Shown here: positions 48,379 to 57,239 of the stretch, one piece after another
Numbering within the stretch: position 1 is the first letter of the stretch
Layout: the number at the start of each line of letters is the position of its first letter
Assembly (NCBI RefSeq): GCF_011008905.1
Contig: NZ_JAAIVI010000017.1
Span: 310,001-374,000, forward strand
Length of the DNA stretch: 64,000 nt
DNA from: Wenzhouxiangella sp. XN201
GTDB lineage: Bacteria > Pseudomonadota > Gammaproteobacteria > Xanthomonadales > Wenzhouxiangellaceae
Direction of reading: 5' to 3'
Made by a program: the position numbers and the translations under genes
Notes under the pieces: generated by a model
Database searches by the model: none
What the model was told of the DNA's origin: nothing
What the model saw: only the letters and a program-made list of their open reading frames with translations

Positions 48379-51300
48379 CTATCGCTGATCGGATTCGATC
48401 AGCCGGTAGGCGGCCGGAATCACCACCAGGGTCAGCAAGGTCGCCGCAAGCAGGCCCGAAATGATGGCCCAGGCCATGGGCGGCCACAGCGTCGACTGCG
48501 TGAAGGTCAGCGGCAGCAACCCGACGATGGTTGTGGCGGTGGTCAGCAGGATCGGCCGGATGCGTCGGCCCACGGCGCCTGAGACGGCTTGCTCGACGGT
48601 CAGCCCGTCCCTTCGGTTGGTCTGGATCACGTCGATGAGCACGATGGCATTGTTGACCACGATCCCGATCAGCGCCACCACGCCCAAGGTGGCGGTAAAG
48701 CTGAAGGGCTGGCCGGCCAGGATCAGACCCGGCACCACACCGATGGCCGCCAGCGGCACGGTCAGCAGCACCAGTCCGACCAGACGGAACGAATTGAACT
48801 GCCACAGCAGAAAGCCGATCAGCAGCGCCACGCCGATGGGCAGCGAGCTGAATAGTGCACTGTTTGCGGTGCTGGCCTCCGCGGCTGAACCGCCCTGTTC
48901 CATTCGGATGCCGGCCGGGAGGTCCAGCGCCTCGAGGCGAGGTTGCAGTTCGCTCACCACCTGGTTGTAGGTCACTTCATCGGTCGTCTCGGCCAGCACC
49001 GAAGTGACGCGCTGGAGGTCGCGATGATGGATGACGGCCGGTTCGAGCCCGAGTTCGATCCGCACGAACTGGTCCAGGGGCACCGGGCCAGTGGCGGTGG
49101 AAACCTGTAATCCGGCCAGCGCGCGCTCGGGCAGGCTCTCGCCCTCGGGGCTTCGCAGGCGGATGGGCACCGGTTCTCGGCCTGCGCGCCAAGTCGAAAT
49201 CTGATCACCGAAACTGGCCTGGGTGAGCACATTAGCGAGATCGGAGCGATTGATGCCGTGGCGTATCGCCTCTGCATCGTCGATGGTGAAAGTCAACGTC
49301 GGCATGCCGTCGCCGAGCTTGTGGCGCACATCGCGTGCACCGGACGTGGCGCGCATCGCGGCCATGACTTGCCGGCTGGCACGCGCCAGTTCGGCGGCAT
49401 CTTCGCCGTAGAGCAGCACTTCCACCGGTGCATCCACTGGCGGCCCCTGTCCGAGCCGATGGGCGACGACCTGGGCGTCGGGAATGCGGTTGGGCACGAA
49501 CCGGTCGACCCAGTTCATGACTTCGGGAAGCTGGGAATCGTCTTCGGTGACGACGACCAGCCGGGCCAGGTGGGGCGAGCGCGGAATTTCAATCAGGTTG
49601 TAGTAGAAGCGTGGCCCGCTGAAGCCGGCGAAATGATGAACAGCCCGGACCTGGGGCAGGTTTTCCATGGAAGCGGCCAGATCGCTGGCCTTCAGCGCAG
49701 TGTGCTCCAGCCGCGTGCCTTCGGCGAAATACAGGTCGACAATGAGTTGGTTGCGGTCGGTACTGGGAAAGAAGTCGCGTTGCATGAAGCTGCTTATGCT
49801 CAGCGCCGCGACGATCAGTAGCGCGGTTGCGCCCATGACCGGCCACGGACGTTGGACCGCCATACGGCCAAGATTCTGACCGACATGTTCAAGCCTTGCG
49901 GAGGCTTCGCCGTCACCCGGTCTGAGCAGCACGGCGGCTACGGCGGGTGTGACGATCACGGCGTAGAGATAGCTCACCACCAGTATCAGCATCACCATGG
50001 TCGGAATGGCGCGCGTGAAGTCGGCTGTATCGCCGGTTGACAGGAGCAGTGGGGTGAACGCCGCAATCGTGGTACCCGTCGCGGCCGCCAGCGGGCCAGC
50101 CAGTTCGGATACTGCGCTCACCGCTGCGCGGCTCCGACGCATGCCACGGTCGAGATGCCACTGCAGGTTTTCGACCATCACGATGGCGTTGTCCACGAGC
50201 ATGCCGAGGGCAATTACCATGCCGGCGATCGCCATCTGGTGGAGTACGCCACCGCCCAGGGCGTAAATCGCCAAGCCGCTGAGTGTCACAACCGGCAGCA
50301 GCGTGGCAACGACCAGGCCCAGCCGCGGGCCCATGGCCAGCAGGAGTACGAGAGCCACGCTGCCGACGCCGATCAGCAGCGACCGGCCCAGTTCCGCCAG
50401 GCGCTTTTCCACCCAACGCGGCTGGTAGAACACTTCCCGGATTTCCAGCGGTGCGTATTCTTCGCGTAGCTCGTCGATCACCGCTCGTGCGTTGCGACCG
50501 AAGCGCACGGCATTGAGCCGGTTCTCGGGAATGACAATGCCGAGTCCGATCGCGGGCTCGCCGTTGACCCACATGCGTTCGACGGCCGGCTCCTCCGGCC
50601 CCAGATCAATGCTGGCGATCTCGCTCAGCTCTACGACTTGCCCGCTGGCGGTACGAATCGGGGTTCTGGCCAGTTCGTCGATGTCCTCGAAATCCGTCAG
50701 CGGGCGTACGACCAGGTTGCGGCCGCCGCTGGCCAGCGAGCCGCCGGGTACGACCCGATTGCGCTCGGCGATCTGCCCGGCCAGCGATTCCAGATTGACA
50801 CCGCTGGCCATCACACTGGCATCGTCCAGTCGAATCACGAGCCGCTCCCCGGGGTCGGCCAGCAGGTCGATGCGTCCGACATCGGGTATGCGGAAAAGGT
50901 CGCGGCGTAGTTCGCGGGCAGCGTCGAGCAGTTCGAGCAAATCGTTCGAGCCGGTCACGGCCAGCACAATGCCGTGAGTTTCCATCGAGCGGTCCTCGAT
51001 GACGGCCGGGCCTGCGCCTTCGGGAAAGCGACGCTCGGCCTGTTCGACAGCCACGCGAATGCGGTCCCAGACAGCGTCGGTGTCGTAAACATGCTGATGC
51101 ATGCCGACGATCACGTGGGCAAAGCCCAGCCGCGCGGTCCCGCGTATGTCGTTGACGTCCTCGATGCCGGCGATCTCTTCTTCCAGCGGGTCGAGGACCA
51201 GTCTCTCGATTTCCGCCGGTTCGGCGCCGGGCCAGGCGACCTGGATGTTGCCGTAGCGGTGAGGAAAGAACGGGTCTTCCTGCCGGTCCATGCTGAACCA

Positions 51301-51384
51301 GGCAGCCAGGCCGATCAGCGACAGCATCACCACGCCGGCCAGGATCAGGCGCCGGCGGTGCAGGGCGGCTTGCATCAGTTTCAT
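48379..51384 (-). CDS. RND efflux transporter permease
   Basis: This 1001-residue inner-membrane proton-driven pump has the typical order: TM1 (LILAGVVMLSLIGLAAWF), a large periplasmic domain (RLVLDPLEEEIAGIEDVNDI), TM2-6 (ALGMLVDNAIVMVENLQWHLDRG), a second periplasmic domain and a mirrored TM7-12 block (VVALIGIVVNNAIVLIDVIQTNRRDGLTVEQAV). The sequence form is that of the AcrB/MexF-like superfamily with short loops, as seen in VexF-, MexW- or MdtB-like proteins. The substrate cannot be told. It overlaps the adaptor gene by 4 bp. No outer-membrane channel gene lies nearby. Confidence 0.93.
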   Translation of the reverse strand: MKLMQAALHRRRLILAGVVMLSLIGLAAWFSMDRQEDPFFPHRYGNIQVAWPGAEPAEIERLVLDPLEEEIAGIEDVNDIRGTARLGFAHVIVGMHQHVYDTDAVWDRIRVAVEQAERRFPEGAGPAVIEDRSMETHGIVLAVTGSNDLLELLDAARELRRDLFRIPDVGRIDLLADPGERLVIRLDDASVMASGVNLESLAGQIAERNRVVPGGSLASGGRNLVVRPLTDFEDIDELARTPIRTASGQVVELSEIASIDLGPEEPAVERMWVNGEPAIGLGIVIPENRLNAVRFGRNARAVIDELREEYAPLEIREVFYQPRWVEKRLAELGRSLLIGVGSVALVLLLAMGPRLGLVVATLLPVVTLSGLAIYALGGGVLHQMAIAGMVIALGMLVDNAIVMVENLQWHLDRGMRRSRAAVSAVSELAGPLAAATGTTIAAFTPLLLSTGDTADFTRAIPTMVMLILVVSYLYAVIVTPAVAAVLLRPGDGEASARLEHVGQNLGRMAVQRPWPVMGATALLIVAALSISSFMQRDFFPSTDRNQLIVDLYFAEGTRLEHTALKASDLAASMENLPQVRAVHHFAGFSGPRFYYNLIEIPRSPHLARLVVVTEDDSQLPEVMNWVDRFVPNRIPDAQVVAHRLGQGPPVDAPVEVLLYGEDAAELARASRQVMAAMRATSGARDVRHKLGDGMPTLTFTIDDAEAIRHGINRSDLANVLTQASFGDQISTWRAGREPVPIRLRSPEGESLPERALAGLQVSTATGPVPLDQFVRIELGLEPAVIHHRDLQRVTSVLAETTDEVTYNQVVSELQPRLEALDLPAGIRMEQGGSAAEASTANSALFSSLPIGVALLIGFLLWQFNSFRLVGLVLLTVPLAAIGVVPGLILAGQPFSFTATLGVVALIGIVVNNAIVLIDVIQTNRRDGLTVEQAVSGAVGRRIRPILLTTATTIVGLLPLTFTQSTLWPPMAWAIISGLLAATLLTLVVIPAAYRLIESDQR

Positions 51385-52514
51385 CGCAGTACCCGCACCC
51401 GTTCACCGTCCAGCAGCTGGCCGTGCCCGGCGATGACCACCTCGTCGCCGGGTTCAATTTCGCCGGCGACCTGCACTTGGGCGCCGTCGAGTTCGCCGGG
51501 AACAACGCTGACCAGCTCAGCCAGCTGGCCGCGGACCCGGAATACGTGGGGCAGGCCGTCGCCGGTATCGATGAGAGCATCGAGGGGTACGGTCAGTTGT
51601 TCGCCGTTGGTCCAGGCCAGTTCGACGTGCACAGCCTGGCCGGGTGACCACTCGGGCCAGTCGGTTTCGGGCAGTTCGATCACGGCGGTGGCCGGCTGCC
51701 CGGGTGCGGGCAGGCCGATTTCCCGGATTGTTCCGGTCAGCTGCGGCCCGCCGTTGAGTCTGCGCACCAGTGCGGACTGACCCGCGATCAACGATTGCGC
51801 CTGGCGGGCCGACAGGTCGACGGCAACCTCGAGACGCTCGGGCGAGCTGATCGATACGATCGTCTGGCCGGGACTGACGAAGTGTCCCGGTTCAACGGGC
51901 AGGGCCGCGACGCGGCCCGGGAAGGGTGCCCGGATGGTAGCCTCGGCAAGCTGCTCGCGCGCTTCTTCGAGGCGGGCCTGCGCCTGGCTGCGCGCCTGGC
52001 GGGCGGCATTGCGCTGCGCGCGCACCCGATCGAGTTCATCGGTGGAGACCAGATCGCGCTCGTGCAGGTTGGTCAGGCGCTGCGTTTCTCGCTCGAGTTG
52101 CTGCAGTTGTTCGTCGAGTTCTCGCACGCGGGCTTCGGCGCCCGATACGCCCGGCATCAGGGACGGGTTGTGCAGGATGGCCAGCGCCTGCCCGGCGCTG
52201 ACCTTCTCACCGCGTCGGACCAGGCGTTCGGCCAGCTGCCCGCTGTGCAGGAAGGCCAGGTCGGCCCGTTGTACTGCCCGGGTCACACCCGGCAGGCGTA
52301 GCCGCACCGGCGGCTTGCCGTCGCTCACGGCAGCTACGCGCACCGGTTGCCCCGACTCGGGCGCCTGCCCCTGGGCGTCCGTTTCGCCGGTGCAAGCGAC
52401 CATAGCCCCGGCCAATCCGAGGAAAATGATAAGGACCCCGATGTGTCGGGCCTTGCGCAGTAAACTGGCCGGCCGGTCAGTTATTGGCGCGTGAAAAAGG
52501 TTGCTGAAACTCAT
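51381..52514 (-). CDS. RND efflux periplasmic adaptor (membrane fusion protein)
   Basis: This 377-residue adaptor has a lipoprotein-type N-terminus (VLIIFLGLAGAMVACTG). It has the standard adaptor layout: lipoyl half-motif (LAFLHSGQLAERLVRRGEKVSAGQALA), a coiled-coil hairpin (about residues 115-195), second lipoyl half (IRAPFPGRVAALPVEPGHFVSPGQTIVSI) and beta-barrel. It links the RND pump to an outer-membrane channel. The ATG lies 12 bp after the TetR gene stop, and the 3' end overlaps the pump gene. A TetR-operator-like palindrome lies within codons about 11-18. Confidence 0.92.
   Translation of the reverse strand: MSFSNLFHAPITDRPASLLRKARHIGVLIIFLGLAGAMVACTGETDAQGQAPESGQPVRVAAVSDGKPPVRLRLPGVTRAVQRADLAFLHSGQLAERLVRRGEKVSAGQALAILHNPSLMPGVSGAEARVRELDEQLQQLERETQRLTNLHERDLVSTDELDRVRAQRNAARQARSQAQARLEEAREQLAEATIRAPFPGRVAALPVEPGHFVSPGQTIVSISSPERLEVAVDLSARQAQSLIAGQSALVRRLNGGPQLTGTIREIGLPAPGQPATAVIELPETDWPEWSPGQAVHVELAWTNGEQLTVPLDALIDTGDGLPHVFRVRGQLAELVSVVPGELDGAQVQVAGEIEPGDEVVIAGHGQLLDGERVRVLR
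52463..52482. promoter_or_regulatory. Candidate TetR operator inside the adaptor coding region
   Basis: The 20-bp palindrome AACTGGCCGGCCGGTCAGTT (18 of 20 self-complementary) shares 17 of 20 bases with the palindrome upstream of the tetR gene (53171-53190). It lies 32-51 bp inside the adaptor gene, so it would act as a roadblock or as a second site for a dimer pair. Confidence 0.5.
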
Positions 52515-52526
52515 AATCCATTCGCC

Positions 52527-53153
52527 TTAGTTGCTGTCGGTTTCCGGTCCGGTGGTTCGAGGTGCCAGGCCGTCCATGAAGATCTTGAGGAAATCCTCGA
52601 GATACTCGTCGTCGCTGCCGATCCCCTCCCAGTTCTTGTGCTGGGGGCGCACCTCGAACCATTGCGAACAGGCGTGGATGAAGACAGTGACGACGTGGGT
52701 GGGGTTGACATCGGCGCGGAGCAGCCCGGCCTCCTGCGCTTCGCGTACGCGCCGGGCGCCAAGCCGGACCAGCTCGGCATCCATCTCGTTGCAGGTGGTA
52801 TCGCCTTCCAGGTGCATCCAGGTAAAGAGCCGCACGACCTGGGGGTTTTCCTGGAGGAATCGGAAATAGCGGATGACCCCATTCTTGAGGAGTTCCGAGT
52901 CGGGAGAATCCGTGCCTTCGAGTTCGGCCTTCTGGCCTTCGTAGTAGCGTGAGAAGGCCGCTTCCTTGACTGCATCCCAGAGCGCTTCCTTGGTGCCGAA
53001 ATGGTGGTGGATCAGGCTCTTGGTGACGCCCGAGCGCTCGGCGAGTTCACGCATGCTCACGGCCGCGAAGCCCTTGTCCACGAACAGTTCGAAAGCGGCC
53101 TTGAGCATGCGGGCGCGAGTGAGGTCCGGATCACGGGTGGCGGAATCGTTCAT
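52527..53153 (-). CDS. TetR/AcrR-family transcriptional regulator
   Basis: This 208-residue protein has an N-terminal HTH, seen as RARMLKAAFELFVDKGFAAVSMRELAERSGVTKSLIHHHFGTKEALWDAV, which fits the TetR signature. The C-terminal ligand domain is helical and not assignable to a substrate. It is first in the operon with the efflux adaptor and pump, so it is the probable local repressor. A palindrome sits 14 bp before the start codon. Confidence 0.93.
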   Translation of the reverse strand: MNDSATRDPDLTRARMLKAAFELFVDKGFAAVSMRELAERSGVTKSLIHHHFGTKEALWDAVKEAAFSRYYEGQKAELEGTDSPDSELLKNGVIRYFRFLQENPQVVRLFTWMHLEGDTTCNEMDAELVRLGARRVREAQEAGLLRADVNPTHVVTVFIHACSQWFEVRPQHKNWEGIGSDDEYLEDFLKIFMDGLAPRTTGPETDSN

Positions 53154-53166
53154 GCCCGAAGTTTAC

Positions 53167-53190
53167 AATTAACTGGTCGACCGGTCAATT
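53167..53190. promoter_or_regulatory. Candidate TetR operator upstream of tetR gene
   Basis: The 24-bp palindrome is centred on GTCGAC, with 10 of 12 arm positions complementary. Its core AACTGGTCGACCGGTCAATT (53171-53190) is nearly repeated at 52463-52482. The position just before the regulator start is typical for TetR autoregulation. Confidence 0.65.
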
Positions 53191-53299
53191 AATTTCGCCT
53201 GATCCACTGGGCTCCGTGCCTGTGGCAATTGCGGGATGGACAAATCGAATCCCGGACCGGGTGATTCCCGGGCCCCGGGGCTGCGACCGGCCCCGCCTG

Positions 53300-54169
53300 T
53301 CAGTCGGCCCGGTCGGCCGTGACCAGCCAGGAACCCGACGGCATGACGACCTTGCCGTCATCCAGGTAGTCGGACAGAGCGGCCGACAAGGCCTGCTCGA
53401 CTTCCTCGCGCCGTTGCTCGGCGATTTCGCCGGCTTCGCGGAAGACCTCCCCGGCCGGGCCGATGGCCAACTGGAATTCGATGGCATTGGCAATCGAGTC
53501 GCCGACCGTGACCGGGCCGTCGACCGGCTCGAACGCGATGTTTTCGAAACCGGCGATCTCCAGTTGCTTCTCGACCATCTCCGAGTTGGCCATCGAGAAC
53601 GGACCCGGCCCGCAGGTGCGGGCATCGTCGCCGGGTTCGGGAAGATACTGCAGCACGACTTCCTTGGGCACGCGCGCCCAGGGATTCTCCTCGATCCGTC
53701 GCCAGACGATGAACATCAGCCGGCCTTTGGGCTTGAGGGCCGTGCGGACGTTGCGCATCGCCGCTACCGGATTGCTGAAAAACATCATGCCAAAGCGCGA
53801 AAAGACGAAATCGAAGTCGCTCCGGAACGGATAGGACTCGACATCGCCGGCGATGAATTCGATGTTGTCCAGTCCGGCACTCGCCGCGTCCTGTCGACCC
53901 TTTTCGAGAAACTGATCGACGCAGTCCATCCCCAGGACATAGCCGTCCGGACCGGTCATTCGGGCAAGCTCAATAGCGGTATCGCCCCAGCCGCAACCGA
54001 CATCGAGAACCCGGCTGCCCGCAGGCAGGTCCAGTTCTCCGAGTGGCTTGGTGCTGTGGTAGCTCAGCCCGTTCATCAGGATTTCGCGGAAGCGCTCGAA
54101 CTTGACGGCCAGGGTGTCGTTCCAGAACTCCACGAATTCATTGGCTTCGGTCTGTGCGGCTTGACTCAT
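53300..54169 (-). CDS. Class I SAM-dependent methyltransferase
   Basis: This 289-residue protein has motif I VLDVGCGWGDTAIELAR, an acidic residue at LGMDCVDQF, FIAGDVESYPF (motif II region) and LKPKGRLMFIVWR (post II). It is a small-molecule or UbiE/ArsM-like methyltransferase, with no substrate clue in the sequence. It stands alone on the minus strand between the tetR promoter region and the dioxygenase gene. Confidence 0.88.
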   Translation of the reverse strand: MSQAAQTEANEFVEFWNDTLAVKFERFREILMNGLSYHSTKPLGELDLPAGSRVLDVGCGWGDTAIELARMTGPDGYVLGMDCVDQFLEKGRQDAASAGLDNIEFIAGDVESYPFRSDFDFVFSRFGMMFFSNPVAAMRNVRTALKPKGRLMFIVWRRIEENPWARVPKEVVLQYLPEPGDDARTCGPGPFSMANSEMVEKQLEIAGFENIAFEPVDGPVTVGDSIANAIEFQLAIGPAGEVFREAGEIAEQRREEVEQALSAALSDYLDDGKVVMPSGSWLVTADRAD

Positions 54170-54269
54170 GCCTCTACGGTCCGTTATGTGTGGTCCTACC
54201 CGGTGTAACGAAACCGGCCGCTCTCGCCCGCCACCCGTTTATCCCAGTCGGGCGGGGCGCGTCCGCAGC

Positions 54270-54914
54270 TCACCTCGGCGGATCGATCTGCCCGCCGATC
54301 GAGCTGTTCAGCCGGAACCAGCCGGCGATGCTGGTGCGGTCGGTGTGCGACGGCAGGACTTCGTGCGGGATTTCCTCGCTCATGAACAGCACGAAGGTGC
54401 CGGCGCGCGGTTCGACCGTCGCCAGAATCTCGTCGTTGTTCTCGGCATAGATCACCAGCTCCCCGCCGTCGCCGGGTTGCCAGTTGTCGGTCAGGTAGGC
54501 GACGGTCGAAACGATCCGGTTGGCCGCACCGCGGAAGCTGTCGTAGTGCGTCTTGTAGTGCCCGCCGGGCGGGTAGTGGGCATAGTGGGCCTCGAACTCG
54601 AACAGGCCCAGGAACAGCTCGCGATTGAGTGCCAGGCGCAGCGCCTCCATGCGCTCCAGGAACTCGTGCTGCACAGGTCGTCGGCGGGTCAGCCAGAAAA
54701 CGCGGTCGCTGCGGATGGCGCGGTCGACGTGGTAGTCACGTTCGCGGCCGATGCCCGCGCGATGCAGGCGGTCTTCGACGATCAGCGTTTCGAGATCGGA
54801 ACGCAGGCGTTCGACCAGTTGCGCATCGAGGGCGTTTTCGCCGACCCACCAGCCGTCTTCGAGCAGGCCTTGCGCTGCTCGGGCAAATCGGTCGGTATCG
54901 ACCGGCAGGGCCAT
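54270..54914 (-). CDS. 2OG-Fe(II) dioxygenase, prolyl 4-hydroxylase-like
   Basis: This 214-residue protein carries the P4H-type double-stranded beta-helix. The metal ligands HxD are in GGHYKTHYDSF, the distal His in EEIPHEVLPS and the 2-oxoglutarate-binding Arg in RTSIAGWFR. VSTVAYLTDNWQPGDGGELVIY is a typical core strand pair. The start lies 1 bp after the stop of the SrkA-like gene, so the two are in one operon. The substrate is unknown. Confidence 0.9.
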   Translation of the reverse strand: MALPVDTDRFARAAQGLLEDGWWVGENALDAQLVERLRSDLETLIVEDRLHRAGIGRERDYHVDRAIRSDRVFWLTRRRPVQHEFLERMEALRLALNRELFLGLFEFEAHYAHYPPGGHYKTHYDSFRGAANRIVSTVAYLTDNWQPGDGGELVIYAENNDEILATVEPRAGTFVLFMSEEIPHEVLPSHTDRTSIAGWFRLNSSIGGQIDPPR

Positions 54915-54915
54915 G

Positions 54916-55917
54916 TCAGACCGGGTCGATCTGGAGCGGCGCTTCGCTCAGTTCACCGAGCTGTTCGCGCAGCTGGCCGATGATGTTCTCCCAATGCCGA
55001 TCTTCGCCGAACCAGGGAAAGGCGGCCGGAAAGGCGGGATCGTCCCAGCGCCGGGCCAGCCAGGTCTGGAAGTAGAGCATGCGCAGGGTGCGCAGGGCCT
55101 CGATCAGGTGCAGTTCGCGCGGGTCGAAATCGTGGAACTGGCGATAGCCCTCAAGCAGCCATCCGAACTGCCGTTCGCGCTCCTCGCGACTGCCGGAGAT
55201 CAGCATCCACAGATCCTGCACGGCCGGGCCGGTCAGACAGTCGTCGAGGTCGACAAAATGTGCTTGGTCGTCGCGCCAGAGGATATTGCCCGGGTGGCAG
55301 TCGCCGTGCAGACGGATCGTGCGGTACTTTCCGGCGCGGTCGAAGGCGGCCTCGACCGCTTCGAGCAGGTGTTCGGCCAGGCTGGCAAATGGCGATTCCA
55401 GGTGCGCGGGCAGCCACTGATGCTCGACCAGCCATCGCACCGGCTCGCGTCCACGGTTTTCGACGGTCAGCTCCGGGCGGTGCTCAAAGGTCTTCGATGC
55501 GCCCACGGCATGCATTCGTCCCAGGGTCGTGCCCAGGCGCCGCAGCGTCGGCTCGTGGGCCGGTTCGGGGGCGCGCCCGCCGCGCCTCGGGAAGACGGCG
55601 AAGCGATAGCCGGCGTGCTCGTGCAGCGTGCGCTCGTCGATGACCATCGGCGCCACCACCGACAGGCCGGCCGCGGCCAGCTCGAGCGTGAATGCGTGTT
55701 CCTCGATGATGGCGTCGTCGGACCAGCGCGCGGGCCGATAGAACTTCACCACCACCGGTTCGTCGCCTTCCCGGCCGACTTGCCAGACCCGATTCTCGAA
55801 GCTGTTGAGCGCGAGCAGCCGGCCGTCGGTGACCGTCCCGAGCGCTTCCAGGGCGTCGAGTACGCAATCCGGCGACAGATCGGCGTAGGGACGCGAGTCA
55901 GAGGCGTTCGAGGTCAT
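54916..55917 (-). CDS. srkA: SrkA/YihE-type stress response kinase
   Basis: The protein is 333 residues from ATG 55917. It has an aminoglycoside-phosphotransferase-like fold. Motifs are NSFENRVWQVGREGDEPVVVKFYRP (ATP-binding Lys), catalytic RLHGDCHPGNILW and metal-binding FVDLDDCLTGP. The C-terminal LRMLYFQTWLARRWDDPAFPAAFPWF is characteristic of SrkA, which protects against envelope- and oxidative-stress-induced death in E. coli. A TTG six codons upstream is possible but has no ribosome site. Confidence 0.93.
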   Translation of the reverse strand: MTSNASDSRPYADLSPDCVLDALEALGTVTDGRLLALNSFENRVWQVGREGDEPVVVKFYRPARWSDDAIIEEHAFTLELAAAGLSVVAPMVIDERTLHEHAGYRFAVFPRRGGRAPEPAHEPTLRRLGTTLGRMHAVGASKTFEHRPELTVENRGREPVRWLVEHQWLPAHLESPFASLAEHLLEAVEAAFDRAGKYRTIRLHGDCHPGNILWRDDQAHFVDLDDCLTGPAVQDLWMLISGSREERERQFGWLLEGYRQFHDFDPRELHLIEALRTLRMLYFQTWLARRWDDPAFPAAFPWFGEDRHWENIIGQLREQLGELSEAPLQIDPV

Positions 55918-56032
55918 GACCGGCAGGCCTTGCAAGTTGAATGGGCGGGGCCGGATTCTTGACGTATCATGATTCCCGGGGTCCTGGATCGCCTGGAGGA
56001 TGGGTACGGTTCATGTCGTTGGGAATTGTGTC

Positions 56033-57220
56033 ATGAAAGCGCACGGGATCGCGCTGCTGGTGGCGATTTGCACGGTCATCCCGGTATTGGCCGCCGAGGA
56101 GCCGGCAGCGCAGGATGAGTCAGACGAACGTGAAGCGCGCCAGGAGCGCCTGATGGAGATCTCCTGCCGCGACGAAGCGGGCCGGCCGGAAGGCTGGCTC
56201 GACCTGACCCATTCCTATCTCAGCCAGCGCCTGTGCGAACCGGCCGCCTGGTTTGACGGCTTCTTCGGCGATCCGCGCACACTCGAGGAGAACCCGGTCG
56301 GCAGCTTCATTCGCCTTCGCAATGCTGCCCACTGGGATCAGTCGGAAGGCTGGAAGTACCGCGCCGGCGTTCGTGCCAACCTGATTCTGCCGCGCCTGTC
56401 CGAGCGGGTGCGCCTGCTCATCGCCCGCGACGAAGAACTGGAGGGCGACTATCCCGACACCGGCGCCTTCGATGACCCGGAAAACCGGACTCGCCTGGGC
56501 TTGCGCTTTATTGCCAGTGAGCGCGCTCGCAGCCGTTTCGACCTCGACGGCACCGTGCGCGTCAGCAGCGGTTCGCTCAATCCCCGCGTCCGCGGACGCT
56601 ATCGCCACATCCGCGGCCTGACTGATCGCACCCTGGGCCGCTTCACCCAGTCAGCTTTCTGGGAGCGCGATGAAGGCCTGGGCCTGACGACGCGACTGGA
56701 CTGGGAGTGGCTCCCTGATCGCGATCGGCTGCTGCGCTGGAGCGCTCGCGGCACCTGGTCGCAGAAATCCGACGGCATCGATTGGCGCACCGGTCTGGTG
56801 TCCTTCCGACAGCTCGACATCAAGAGTGCCGTGCGGGCTGAAGTCGGTGCCTGGGGGCATACCGAGCCCGATTTCGAGACCGAGGAGTATTTCGTGGCCC
56901 TGCGCTACCGGCGCCAGTTCCTGCGCCACTGGTTGTTCTACGAAATCCAGCCCGAACACGCCTGGCCCCTGGATTTGGACACCGGTGAGCGGCGTAGTGA
57001 CTGGCGCCTGACTTTCACCCTCGAGATCCAGTTTGAAAACCAGCGCCATCGACGACACCGACTTCAGCAATACCTTGACGACGAGGCCGTTCCGGAGGAC
57101 TGGAAAGGCGAACCGATTCCCATCGATGCCCCCGGAGACCGTGCCGAGGATCCCGTGCTGAAGGACGAGGAAGACGAAGGCGATGAACCGGAAGATGACG
57201 GCGGCCCCTACGGTCCCTAG
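56033..57220 (+). CDS. Putative outer-membrane beta-barrel protein
   Basis: The protein is 395 residues from ATG 56033. It has signal peptide KAHGIALLVAICTVIPVLAAEE, an acidic/charged linker, then a long run of alternating polar and aromatic segments (YRAGVRANLILPRLSERVRLLI, GLTTRLDWEWLPDRDRLLRWSARGTWSQ, EEYFVALRYRRQFLRHWLFYEIQPEHAWPLD). The spacing fits amphipathic beta strands. The C-terminal ~60 residues are very acidic, unusual for a barrel, which would normally end in an aromatic residue. No family is recognised. An in-frame ATG at 56000 is possible. It is convergent with the radical SAM gene (19-bp gap). Confidence 0.75.
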   Translation: MKAHGIALLVAICTVIPVLAAEEPAAQDESDEREARQERLMEISCRDEAGRPEGWLDLTHSYLSQRLCEPAAWFDGFFGDPRTLEENPVGSFIRLRNAAHWDQSEGWKYRAGVRANLILPRLSERVRLLIARDEELEGDYPDTGAFDDPENRTRLGLRFIASERARSRFDLDGTVRVSSGSLNPRVRGRYRHIRGLTDRTLGRFTQSAFWERDEGLGLTTRLDWEWLPDRDRLLRWSARGTWSQKSDGIDWRTGLVSFRQLDIKSAVRAEVGAWGHTEPDFETEEYFVALRYRRQFLRHWLFYEIQPEHAWPLDLDTGERRSDWRLTFTLEIQFENQRHRRHRLQQYLDDEAVPEDWKGEPIPIDAPGDRAEDPVLKDEEDEGDEPEDDGGPYGP

Positions 57221-57239
57221 TCGGGCATGGAAAGGCAAC

